DNA of 64,000 nucleotides from Flavobacterium sp. N2820 (GTDB lineage: Bacteria > Bacteroidota > Bacteroidia > Flavobacteriales > Flavobacteriaceae). The stretch's first letter is position 1. Every line of letters begins with the position of its first letter. The position numbers and the translations under genes were made by a program. The notes beneath the pieces were generated by a model that made no database searches, was not told where the DNA came from, and saw only the letters and a program-made list of their open reading frames with translations. The DNA lies in contig NZ_CP110008.1 in the NCBI RefSeq assembly GCF_025947285.1, forward strand, positions 2,371,001 through 2,435,000. Direction: 5' to 3'. Positions 45,563 to 53,368 of the stretch are shown here, one piece after another.

Positions 45563-47040
45563 TAAATGTGTTATTAAAAGAACTGATTCACTTTGAAAAA
45601 TCTGGAGGAACGGCTGTTTACATTCAAATTGCCCAACAAATTATAAATGGAATTCAGCGCGGTTATTTGACAACAGGAACTGCATTACCAGGCACGCGTA
45701 CATTTAGTCAGTTACTAAAAATTCATAGAAACACAGCGGTAGCTGTTTATGACGAATTAGCCTCACAAGGTTGGGTAGAAATCATTGCCAATAAAGGTAC
45801 TTTTGTATTGATTCCTGAACAAAAAAACCAACCAATAAAGGCAACTTCAGACCTTGTTGATGGAATTTATAAGTATTCAAAAAACACCGGATTTAATTTT
45901 AAAACTTCTTTTCATTTAGCGCCAGCAAACGAATTTTCTAAGGCAAAATATGCAATAAACGATGGAGAACCTGATTTGAGATTGCATCCTGTTCATCAGT
46001 TTTCGAAATGGTACAGTGCTGCCATGAAACGAAAATCGTTAATTTCTAAATGGAATCAAACCAATATATCTTCTCATTCGGCAATTGAAAGTCAATTATG
46101 TAATTATTTGAATGCTACTCGCGGGTTTCATATTCAACCGAATAATTTAATCAGTACACGAAGCTCCGAAATGAGTTTGTTTATTATTTCACAGCTTTTA
46201 ATTCAACCCAATGATGTTGTTTTGGTAGGAAATTTAAGCAATTTTGCTTCCAATATGATTTTTCAGCAAGCTGGTGCTTCAATCAAAACCATTCCAGTTG
46301 ATGAACAAGGATTAGATGTTGAGTATATTAAAAAACATTTTACAAAAGGAAAAATTCGTTGTGTTTATGTTTGTTCCAATAGGCATTATCCCACAACTAA
46401 AACATTGAGTGCCGAACGAAGATTGAAGTTAATCCAATTGGCTTCTGCTTATCAATTTGCAATTATTGAAGATGATTTTGATTATGATTTTCAGTACAAT
46501 GGAGTTTCAAAGTTGCCAATGGCTAGTGCAGATGCGAATGGAATGGTAATTTATTTAGGTAAAGTAGGTCAATCGTTATTTCCTAGTTTTCAAACAGGAT
46601 TTGTAGTTGCACCCGATAATTTAATTTTGGAAGCCAAAAATTATTTAAAAATGTTGGATCGTCAAGGCGATTTGATTCAGGAACAATTGCTTTCAGAATT
46701 AATTTATGAAGGAGAAATCCACAGATTGATAAAAAAAAATGTATTCATTTATAAAAAACGTTGTGATTATTTATGTGCTTGTTTAACTGAAAATTTTAAG
46801 CAAACAATACGTTTTGAAAAACCAAATGGAGGATTGGCAATTTGGTTACAATTTGAACCAAAAATTTCATTAGTTCAGTTAGCAGAACAAGCGTATAAAA
46901 ACGATTTATTTTTACCCAAAACGATTCTATATCAAGATAAAAACACGTGTGCTATTCGTTTTGGTTTTGGGCATTTAAATGAAGACGAAATCGAAATTAT
47001 AGTTAAAAAACTCAAACAAGCGTATGACTTTTTGTTGTAA
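45547..47040 (+). CDS. MocR-type transcriptional regulator with degenerate PLP site
   Basis: 497 residues: a GntR-type winged helix (about 10-88; YIQIAQQIINGIQRGYLTTG and LPGTRTFSQLLKIHRNTA) fused to a fold-type I aminotransferase domain (about 130-497). EDDFDYDFQY (308-317) matches the PLP-ring Asp motif, and IRFGFGHL near the end matches the substrate Arg region. The expected 'GTFSKxLFP' lysine motif reads GKVGQSLFPSF (338-348), so the Schiff-base Lys is Gln342, and the 'PxYPG' Tyr segment (GNLSNFAS) is also altered. It may sense a ligand without covalent PLP. Divergent from the TonB-receptor gene. Family is clear; ligand unknown. Confidence 0.88.
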   Translation: MIDSPVNVLLKELIHFEKSGGTAVYIQIAQQIINGIQRGYLTTGTALPGTRTFSQLLKIHRNTAVAVYDELASQGWVEIIANKGTFVLIPEQKNQPIKATSDLVDGIYKYSKNTGFNFKTSFHLAPANEFSKAKYAINDGEPDLRLHPVHQFSKWYSAAMKRKSLISKWNQTNISSHSAIESQLCNYLNATRGFHIQPNNLISTRSSEMSLFIISQLLIQPNDVVLVGNLSNFASNMIFQQAGASIKTIPVDEQGLDVEYIKKHFTKGKIRCVYVCSNRHYPTTKTLSAERRLKLIQLASAYQFAIIEDDFDYDFQYNGVSKLPMASADANGMVIYLGKVGQSLFPSFQTGFVVAPDNLILEAKNYLKMLDRQGDLIQEQLLSELIYEGEIHRLIKKNVFIYKKRCDYLCACLTENFKQTIRFEKPNGGLAIWLQFEPKISLVQLAEQAYKNDLFLPKTILYQDKNTCAIRFGFGHLNEDEIEIIVKKLKQAYDFLL

Positions 47041-47050
47041 AGAAAAAGAA

Positions 47051-47078
47051 AAACCCCAAAAGAAATTTTTGGGGTTCG
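47051..47078. terminator. Terminator after the MocR-type gene
   Basis: AACCCCAAAA (47052-47061) pairs with TTTTGGGGTT (47067-47076) around a five-base loop. It lies in the 59-base convergent gap and can serve both the regulator and the MORN-repeat gene. Confidence 0.8.
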
Positions 47079-47099
47079 TTATTGTTATGTTTGATTGAA

Positions 47100-47444
47100 T
47101 TAGTTTTTAACTAAAACATCTTTTGACCATTTTTTTACTTCAGCAATTCTACTGTCAGAAAAATCAACTTCAGTTAAAGAAGCTTCTGACCAAAAAAACC
47201 ATTTTCCTTTTTTTGAACCGTTTTCAAATTCTCCTATGGCTTGTTTCGTTCCATCTTCGTTATATGAAACCCATTTGCCGTTTGGTTTTCCGTTTAAATA
47301 GTTTCCTTCTTGTTTGATTTGACCATTATCATAGTAGTAAGTAGTTTTTACTTCTTGCCCAATGATTTCATATTTTGGCTTAACTTCTTGTGCAAATGTT
47401 AGACTTGTTACTAACATTATTCCTGCAATCATTATATTTTTCAT
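47100..47444 (-). CDS. Exported MORN-repeat protein
   Basis: 114 residues with a signal peptide (hydrophobic residues 4-16, ending TFAQ). The mature part has MORN-variant repeats: YYYDNGQIKQEGNYLNGKPNGKW (about 37-59), YNEDGTKQAIGEFENGSKKGKW (about 61-82). Such YwqK-like repeats are common in exported Bacteroidota proteins; in some databases they are labelled antitoxins by homology, with no support here. The function is unknown. Single gene. Confidence 0.8.
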   Translation of the reverse strand: MKNIMIAGIMLVTSLTFAQEVKPKYEIIGQEVKTTYYYDNGQIKQEGNYLNGKPNGKWVSYNEDGTKQAIGEFENGSKKGKWFFWSEASLTEVDFSDSRIAEVKKWSKDVLVKN

Positions 47445-47572
47445 AGTCTATTTCTTTTAAGAGTTAATAATACTATAACAAATATAAATGTTTTTTTACA
47501 ATAAAAAAACTTTAAGTTAACAATTTGATAACATTGAGCTAAAATTTAAAATTAAACCTGCTTATTTGACGT

Positions 47573-48541
47573 TTAATATCCCAATTTTTCTCTTACTCTT
47601 TTTAATACATTATTTGCTACAATACCAGCTTTTGCGGCACCTTCTAACAATAATTTATCAACTTCTTCCAAATTATTGATGTAATAATTATATTTTTCTC
47701 TTTCGGTTTTGAATTTTATGGTAATTAACTCATATAAAGCTTGTTTAGCATGTCCGTAGCCATAATTTCCAGCTTCGTATTTAGCACGCAAATCAGCTAC
47801 ATCTTCTGCAGTACCTAATAATTTGTACAAAGCAAAAACATTACATGTATCAGGATTTTTTGGTTCTTCTAGTGGTGTACTGTCGGTTTCAATTGTTTTT
47901 ATTTGCTTTAGTAGCGTTTTATCGTCTAAAAATATATTGATGAAATTGTTTCTCGATTTACTCATTTTTTGTCCATCTGTTCCCGGGATAATCATGATTT
48001 TTTCATCAATTTTAGCTTCTGGAATTACAAAGGTTTCACCCATTTGATGATTGAATCGTGAAGCCACATCACGCGTGATTTCTAAATGTTGCAATTGGTC
48101 TTTTCCAACAGGGACAAAATTTGCATCATACAATAAAATATCGGCAGCCATTAACATTGGATAGGAAAACAATCCTGCATTAACATCGTCTAATCTATCG
48201 GCTTTATCTTTGAACGAATGGGCTAATGTTAAACGTTGAAAAGGAAAAAAACAACTCAAATACCAAGAAAGTTCGGTAGTTTGTGGTACATCGGATTGGC
48301 GGTAAAAAACCACACGATTGGTATCTAAACCACAAGCTAGCCAAGCCGCTGCAACACTGTAAGTATTTTGTCTTAGTTCTGCTCCATTTTTGATTTGCGT
48401 AATCGAATGCAAATCAGCAATAAAAAGAAAAGACTGATTATCAGGATTATTTGCCATTTGAATTGCTGGTATAATTGCCCCTAATAAATTTCCTAAGTGT
48501 GGTGTTCCTGTACTTTGAATTCCAGTTAAGATTTTTGCCAT
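47573..48541 (-). CDS. trpS: Tryptophanyl-tRNA synthetase
   Basis: 322 residues, class I synthetase that charges tRNA-Trp. The HIGH-type motif is TGTPHLGNLLGAI near residues 11-23, preceded by the ILTGIQS start typical of TrpRS, and the KMSKS loop reads GQKMSKSRNN near residue 195. Length is normal. A CAAATGTA element (48598-48605, TACATTTG on the minus strand) may be its promoter. It is divergent from plsC. Confidence 0.96.
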   Translation of the reverse strand: MAKILTGIQSTGTPHLGNLLGAIIPAIQMANNPDNQSFLFIADLHSITQIKNGAELRQNTYSVAAAWLACGLDTNRVVFYRQSDVPQTTELSWYLSCFFPFQRLTLAHSFKDKADRLDDVNAGLFSYPMLMAADILLYDANFVPVGKDQLQHLEITRDVASRFNHQMGETFVIPEAKIDEKIMIIPGTDGQKMSKSRNNFINIFLDDKTLLKQIKTIETDSTPLEEPKNPDTCNVFALYKLLGTAEDVADLRAKYEAGNYGYGHAKQALYELITIKFKTEREKYNYYINNLEEVDKLLLEGAAKAGIVANNVLKRVREKLGY

Positions 48542-48651
48542 TATAATGTGTTTTTTTAAAGCAAAGACACGATGTTCTTCAAGTTATTATTTAAATGCAA
48601 ATGTAGAGTAAAAACCGAAAAGTAAAAAGGCATCAGTTTTATTAAAATGAT

Positions 48652-48659
48652 TACTTTTG
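48652..48659 (+). promoter_or_regulatory. TActTTTG promoter element for plsC
   Basis: TACTTTTG lies 22 bases before the plsC ATG at 48682, in the divergent gap with trpS. Confidence 0.5.
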
Positions 48660-48681
48660 AAAATCTAATAGACTAGCCACA

Positions 48682-49422
48682 ATGAAATTTTTAAAATATC
48701 CACTCACGTTATTGTATCGCATTTGGTTTTACATCCTGGTTTTAGTTCCAATAATAATTTTGTTTCCGTTTATATTAGCTACTATTTTAAGCGAAAAAAC
48801 GTATCCTTTATTTTTTAAAATAGCTAGAATATGGTCTAAGATTATTTTATTTGGAATGGGTTTCAATTATTCAATTGAAGGAGATGATGTTTTTGAAGAT
48901 GGTAAAAGTTATATGTTAGTAGCCAATCACACTTCAATGACCGATATTATGTTGATGTTGATTGCGGTTAAAAATCATCCTTTTGTTTTTGTAGGAAAGA
49001 AAGAATTAGCTAAAATTCCAATTTTTGGATTCATTTACAAACGTGTTTGTATTTTGGTCGACAGAAGCAGTAGTAAAAGTCGCTACCAGGTTTTTGAACG
49101 TGCACAAAAAAGAATTCATCAAGGGTTGAGTATTTGTATTTTTCCAGAAGGCGGTGTTCCAGAAGAGCACATTGTATTGGATGGTTTTAAAGATGGTGCA
49201 TTTCGAATAGCAATTGAACATCAATTACCCATTGTTCCGATGGTATTTTTTGATAATAAAAAACGTTTTTCATATACTTTTTTTAGCGGAAGTCCAGGAA
49301 AAATGAGAGCAAAAATTTATCCAGTAATTGAAACTAAAGGAAAAACCTTAGAAGACAGAAACGCTATTAAACTACAAGTACGAAACATTATATTAGAACC
49401 ATTAGTTAATGATTTGAAATAA
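48682..49422 (+). CDS. plsC: 1-acyl-sn-glycerol-3-phosphate acyltransferase
   Basis: 246 residues. Two N-terminal hydrophobic segments (about 8-40) anchor it to the inner membrane. The acyltransferase motifs are VANHTSMTDIMLM near residue 75 (the HX4D motif, His and Asp), VGKKELAKIPIFG near 100 and FPEGGVPEE near 150. It adds the second acyl chain to make phosphatidic acid. Single gene; a terminator starts at its stop codon. Confidence 0.92.
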   Translation: MKFLKYPLTLLYRIWFYILVLVPIIILFPFILATILSEKTYPLFFKIARIWSKIILFGMGFNYSIEGDDVFEDGKSYMLVANHTSMTDIMLMLIAVKNHPFVFVGKKELAKIPIFGFIYKRVCILVDRSSSKSRYQVFERAQKRIHQGLSICIFPEGGVPEEHIVLDGFKDGAFRIAIEHQLPIVPMVFFDNKKRFSYTFFSGSPGKMRAKIYPVIETKGKTLEDRNAIKLQVRNIILEPLVNDLK

Positions 49423-49449
49423 AAAAGTCCAAACGCATCTGGACTTTTT
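49422..49449 (+). terminator. Terminator of plsC
   Basis: AAAAAGTCCA (49422-49431) pairs with TGGACTTTTT (49440-49449), followed by C and TTTC. It begins at the last base of the plsC stop codon. Confidence 0.85.
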
Positions 49450-49511
49450 CGGTTTCATTTTAACTAGAAATGAAACAACTTAACTTAAATTTAAGCTTAA
49501 CCAACTAAAGC

Positions 49512-51098
49512 TTAAAAACTAAAACTTATTCCAGAGTACAAACCAATAAAATAGGGTTTGAAGTTACCAGAATTTTCACTAAAGGTATTGATTTGGTATT
49601 TAAACATAGGTTGGAAATTCGCATTGAAATTCTTCCAAAAGCTGTATTTAAAACCCAAACCGACATTACTACTAAAATGTATATTGTTTAAATTATTTGC
49701 ACTACCGATATTCATTTCTTGTCCGTTAGAAACAAGCGAGACTTTGTTTTCACTTAAAAATAAAGTACTTAATCCACCAATCACTTCTATTCCAAATTTT
49801 TTGTCTAATAGCTTGTAACTTAATTCTACTGGAACTTCAACAAAACCAATTTCTTGATTCAATGAGCCATCATATTTTACAAGCGGTGTTCCTAAAACCG
49901 AAACAAATTCACCATTTTCTTGTAATTTGCTTTCAATATTAATCATTTTACCGGCAGAATTTGTTTTAACATTTTCAAGTGGTATTGCGCTCACATCTTG
50001 ATAAAAAGCAATATCATTAGTATTGTAATCAATTTTTAAATTATTAACACCTGTTTTAATACTTAGTTTTTGTGTAATATTATAATTAATACCAACACCA
50101 TAACTAAGAGTATTGTTAAAGCTTTTCTGATTTGATAAAAATCTAGAATCAATAGAAGATCCTTCCGCTAAAGAATTGAAATAAACAGGCGATGCGTTAG
50201 TGCTAATCGCCCATTTACTTCTTTTTTCTTTTTCTTTTTCATCTTCATTTTTCCCATCCTCTTTTGCTGCAAGCAATTCTTCTAGTGGATTTTTTTCTTC
50301 AGCAATTTTTGCCACTAGCGTACTATCTTTAGTAATGATTCCACTCGAAGTAACAATTGTTTTTGAATTGTTAAATTCTTTTAAATCAGTATTGGTATTA
50401 TTTGTAACAGTTGTTTCTATATTGTCTTTTTCAAAAAAAGCATCAATTTTATCTGAATTAATATCCTTGTTATTTGTTTTATCAATTGATTTTTTATTTT
50501 GAATTGTAACTAAAACTTTATCATTTGAATTATTAAATACATTTTCATTATTTATCAATTCATCATTTGATGTTGTGATGACATTGCTTTTTGAAATTTT
50601 ATTTCTTTTGGTGTTGTCAACTATAGTGCTGTTTGAATTGGTTTTTTTGTTTTCTTTTGTACCAGAAACAATAGCATTTTTTGATTTTGTTAATTCATTT
50701 ATAGTAACGTTATTCTGATTAATTTTTTCTTCAAATTTATTTTTTTCAGAAGTGTTTCGATTTAATTCATTTGATTCTGAACTTGTAATGGCAGAATTTT
50801 CTATTCCAGAATTAGCGTTATTATTTGTTTTAATTTTTGCATCATCAGAAACAATAGAGTTGGTATTGTCTTGATTTAAAGTATCATTTTCAGATTGGTA
50901 ATTCCAAATTAGTGTTCCAACAATAAATAATGAAGCGGCAATTCCTGAAAGTTGAAACCAAAAAGGAACCACTCTTTTTTTCTTCTTTTTTTCATTTAAA
51001 CGAGATGCAATAGTGTCCCAAGAGTTTTGAGGAGGAATTGCCTCAAAGTCTTTGAATTTTTCTTGAAATAATCGTTCTATATTTTTTTGTTCTTTCAT
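49512..51098 (-). CDS. Anti-sigma-like membrane protein with C-terminal outer-membrane-type barrel
   Basis: 528 residues in four parts. Residues 1-45 are cytosolic, with FEAIPPQNSWDTIASRL as in N-termini of Bacteroidota sigma-linked membrane proteins. A single helix lies at about 47-64. Residues 65-290 are a low-complexity Asn/Ser/Lys/Glu linker. Residues about 295-528 are beta-rich, with repeated amphipathic strands ending in ISFSF, like an OmpA/porin-type outer-membrane barrel (PF13568 class). The gene overlaps the sigma-factor gene by four bases. The linker could cross the periplasm, so one protein may link both membranes to the sigma factor. Anti-sigma function is inferred from position and the N-terminus. 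Confidence 0.7.
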   Translation of the reverse strand: MKEQKNIERLFQEKFKDFEAIPPQNSWDTIASRLNEKKKKKRVVPFWFQLSGIAASLFIVGTLIWNYQSENDTLNQDNTNSIVSDDAKIKTNNNANSGIENSAITSSESNELNRNTSEKNKFEEKINQNNVTINELTKSKNAIVSGTKENKKTNSNSTIVDNTKRNKISKSNVITTSNDELINNENVFNNSNDKVLVTIQNKKSIDKTNNKDINSDKIDAFFEKDNIETTVTNNTNTDLKEFNNSKTIVTSSGIITKDSTLVAKIAEEKNPLEELLAAKEDGKNEDEKEKEKRSKWAISTNASPVYFNSLAEGSSIDSRFLSNQKSFNNTLSYGVGINYNITQKLSIKTGVNNLKIDYNTNDIAFYQDVSAIPLENVKTNSAGKMINIESKLQENGEFVSVLGTPLVKYDGSLNQEIGFVEVPVELSYKLLDKKFGIEVIGGLSTLFLSENKVSLVSNGQEMNIGSANNLNNIHFSSNVGLGFKYSFWKNFNANFQPMFKYQINTFSENSGNFKPYFIGLYSGISFSF

Positions 51099-51637
51099 TT
51101 TGTTTTTTGGATTGAATAGTTGTTATTCAATTCTATCTTTTCTTTTAAAATTGCTTTTGCTCGTGCTAAATTAGATTTTGATGTTCCAATATTGATGTTT
51201 AGCATTTCTGCAATCTCTTTGTGTGAATAATCATCCATCACATATAAATTAAAAACCAATCGATACCTGTCAGGTAATTCTTGAATAATTTTGGTAAGAA
51301 AATCCAATGAAATATTTTCATCTTCAATTTCAACGTTTTCTTCGTCGGCTATTTTTTCAGAAATTATTTCAAAAACACCTTTATTTCTATATTGCTGTAA
51401 GGTGTAATTTATAGTTATTCTTTTAGCCCAACCTTCAAATGAACCTTTATTTTTAAATTGACTTATTTTATCAAAAATGATTAAAAAACTTTCTTGTAAA
51501 TTGTCTTGTGCTTCGGCATAATCTCTCGAATACTTCAAACACACAGAAAACAACTTTGGCGCTAATAGATGGTAAAGTTGTTCTTGTGCTTTGGTATTAT
51601 TTTTAGTACATTCATATATGAGTTGTTCTAAAATCAA
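51095..51637 (-). CDS. ECF-type RNA polymerase sigma factor
   Basis: 180 residues with sigma region 2 (about 20-85; RDYAEAQDNLQESFLIIFDKI and FEGWAKRITINYTLQQYR) and region 4 (about 115-168; LPDRYRLVFNLYVMDDYSHKEIAEMLNI and GTSKSNLARAK). There is no region 1 or 3, as usual for extracytoplasmic-function sigmas. The start is TTG at 51637; it follows the lipoprotein gene stop by seven bases. Co-encoded with the membrane-anchored barrel protein, which probably controls its release. Target genes are not evident here. Confidence 0.9.
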   Translation of the reverse strand: MILEQLIYECTKNNTKAQEQLYHLLAPKLFSVCLKYSRDYAEAQDNLQESFLIIFDKISQFKNKGSFEGWAKRITINYTLQQYRNKGVFEIISEKIADEENVEIEDENISLDFLTKIIQELPDRYRLVFNLYVMDDYSHKEIAEMLNINIGTSKSNLARAKAILKEKIELNNNYSIQKTK

Positions 51638-51644
51638 AATTATA

Positions 51645-52052
51645 TTAGTTTACTATCGCTTCATATTCTAAAAATTCATCTTCACCTGCTGCATTTGTTC
51701 CGGTCCAAAATTTAAACAAATAAGTTTGGCTTTCGGTTGGTTTAAAATCTAAAGTAACTTCATAAGGACCTTCTTCAATCGCATTTTCACAAGTATTAGA
51801 TTTTAGTTTTACCGCATTTATTGCAACAATTCTTGTGTTACCATCATATCTATAATAAATACCATCATATAAATGACAAGTGGTGGGTCTTCTATATCTA
51901 ATTTTTATTTGATTAATTACATTTACATTGAAATCAACTGGCATTTCAACAGATTCAACGGGAAGAAGAACGTATTCAACATTCGGTTCATCGTCCAAGT
52001 TGCAAGAGCTAAAAACAAAAAGTAAACTCAATAATAAAACTAACTTTTTCAT
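51645..52052 (-). CDS. Hypothetical lipoprotein upstream of the sigma factor
   Basis: 135 residues with a clear lipoprotein signal: hydrophobic residues 4-15, then FSSC with lipidated Cys17, and an Asp/Glu-rich linker. The mature part is beta-rich with two conserved-looking Cys (CHLYDG and NTCENA) that could form a disulfide. No named family recognised. It is the first gene of the unit with the ECF sigma and its barrel partner (seven-base gap), so it may take part in the same envelope response. Confidence 0.7.
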   Translation of the reverse strand: MKKLVLLLSLLFVFSSCNLDDEPNVEYVLLPVESVEMPVDFNVNVINQIKIRYRRPTTCHLYDGIYYRYDGNTRIVAINAVKLKSNTCENAIEEGPYEVTLDFKPTESQTYLFKFWTGTNAAGEDEFLEYEAIVN

Positions 52053-52117
52053 TTTTTTTAATGTGTGTTTCTATTTAGATGAATAATTCTATAAATGGTT
52101 GCGTTAAATTACAAAAA

Positions 52118-52140
52118 AAATCACGCTCAAGGCGTGATTT
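52118..52140 (-). terminator. Terminator between recA and the lipoprotein gene
   Basis: AAATCACGC (52118-52126) pairs with GCGTGATTT (52132-52140) with A-run to the left, T-run on the minus strand. It sits just beyond the recA stop at 52146. Confidence 0.85.
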
Positions 52141-52145
52141 AATTT

Positions 52146-53150
52146 TTATGCGTTATTTTCTTTGATTAGATCTTTAATTTTTTGCTCTAATTCGTCCATT
52201 AATTCTGGATTGTCTTTGATTAAAGCTTTTACGGCATCTCTACCTTGACCCAATTTTGTTTCTCCGTAGCTAAACCAAGAACCACTTTTTTTAATGATTT
52301 CAAATTCTACGGCTAAGTCTAAAACCTCACCTACTTTTGAAATTCCTTCACCATACATAATGTCAAATTCTGCAGTTCTAAAAGGTGGTGCGACTTTGTT
52401 TTTAACGATTTTAACTTTAGTTCTGTTTCCTAAAACATTATCGCCATCTTTAATTTGAGTTGATTTACGAATGTCAATACGAACTGAAGCATAGAATTTT
52501 AATGCATTTCCTCCCGTTGTAGTTTCTGGACTTCCAAACATTACACCAATTTTATCACGTAACTGGTTAATGAAAAACACAGTACAATTTGTTTTGTGAA
52601 TAGTTCCTGTTAACTTTCTCAAAGCTTGCGACATCAAACGTGCGTGTAATCCCATTTTAGAATCACCCATATCGCCTTCAATTTCACTTTTTGGTGTTAA
52701 AGCAGCAACCGAGTCAATAACAACAATGTCAACAGCTCCCGAACGAATTAAACTTTCTGCAATTTCTAAAGCTTGTTCACCATTATCTGGTTGTGAAATA
52801 ATTAAGTTATCTATATCGATTCCTAATTTTTCTGCATAAAATCTATCAAAGGCGTGTTCTGCATCAATGAACGCAGCAATCCCTCCCGCTTTTTGAGCTT
52901 CAGCAATGGCGTGTAATGTTAATGTAGTCTTACCTGACGATTCTGGTCCGTAGATTTCAATAACTCTTCCTCTTGGGTAACCATTTACACCTAAGGCTAA
53001 GTCAATCCCTAATGAACCTGACGGAATAGCTTCTATTTCTTCAACTGCGCTATCGCCTAGTTTCATTACGGTTCCTTTTCCGTACGTTTTGTCAAGTTTG
53101 TCTAATGTTAGTTGTAAGGCTTTTAATTTGGCTTCTTTGTCTGAACTCAT
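52146..53150 (-). CDS. recA: Recombinase A
   Basis: 334 residues. Walker [11 protein letters not shown] near residue 69, the LAVNG-type segment [12 protein letters not shown] just before it, [25 protein letters not shown] in loop L2 near 196-220, and the standard C-terminal domain. It forms filaments on single-stranded DNA for homologous recombination and SOS activation. No SOS box is identifiable by eye upstream. Single gene with its own terminator; divergent from trhO. Confidence 0.98.
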   Translation of the reverse strand: MSSDKEAKLKALQLTLDKLDKTYGKGTVMKLGDSAVEEIEAIPSGSLGIDLALGVNGYPRGRVIEIYGPESSGKTTLTLHAIAEAQKAGGIAAFIDAEHAFDRFYAEKLGIDIDNLIISQPDNGEQALEIAESLIRSGAVDIVVIDSVAALTPKSEIEGDMGDSKMGLHARLMSQALRKLTGTIHKTNCTVFFINQLRDKIGVMFGSPETTTGGNALKFYASVRIDIRKSTQIKDGDNVLGNRTKVKIVKNKVAPPFRTAEFDIMYGEGISKVGEVLDLAVEFEIIKKSGSWFSYGETKLGQGRDAVKALIKDNPELMDELEQKIKDLIKENNA

Positions 53151-53253
53151 AATATTTGGCTTTAAATTGATTACAATTCTTTTTTTTGTAAAAATACAGT
53201 TTTTTTCAATTGCTCCAAAAATTGTTGATATGTTTTCTAACCCATTTAAAGAT

Positions 53254-53282
53254 TTGATTTTTAACCAATTTTATTACCTTTG
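53254..53282 (+). promoter_or_regulatory. Promoter TTG-N18-TAccTTTG for the trhO operon
   Basis: TTG at 53254-53256 and TACCTTTG at 53275-53282 are 18 bases apart. Transcription would start some 80 bases before the trhO ATG, leaving a leader that contains the palindrome at 53319. Confidence 0.65.
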
Positions 53283-53318
53283 CACCCGAATTCTTCCATT
53301 TAGAATTCCATTTTGTAC

Positions 53319-53338
53319 AGATGCGATTTATCGCGTCT
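53319..53338. repeat. Palindrome AGATGCGA-TTTA-TCGCGTCT
   Basis: Eight-base arms with one G-T mismatch and a TTTA loop in the trhO leader. I recall 'GACGCGATAAATCGCGTC'-type palindromes as dispersed intergenic repeats of Flavobacteriia, so it may be one of these, or a leader hairpin. Confidence 0.5.
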
Positions 53339-53368
53339 CATATTTTCTAATCTTAAAACGTTTATAGC

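Noticed and set aside
47100-47444. Toxin-antitoxin system based on the YwqK-like label
   Set aside because: The protein is exported and has only MORN repeats; no toxin gene lies beside it.
50200-50502. Open frame of 100 codons opposite the Asn/Ser-rich linker
   Set aside because: It arises from antisense reading of low-complexity sequence (poly-Ser/Phe product).
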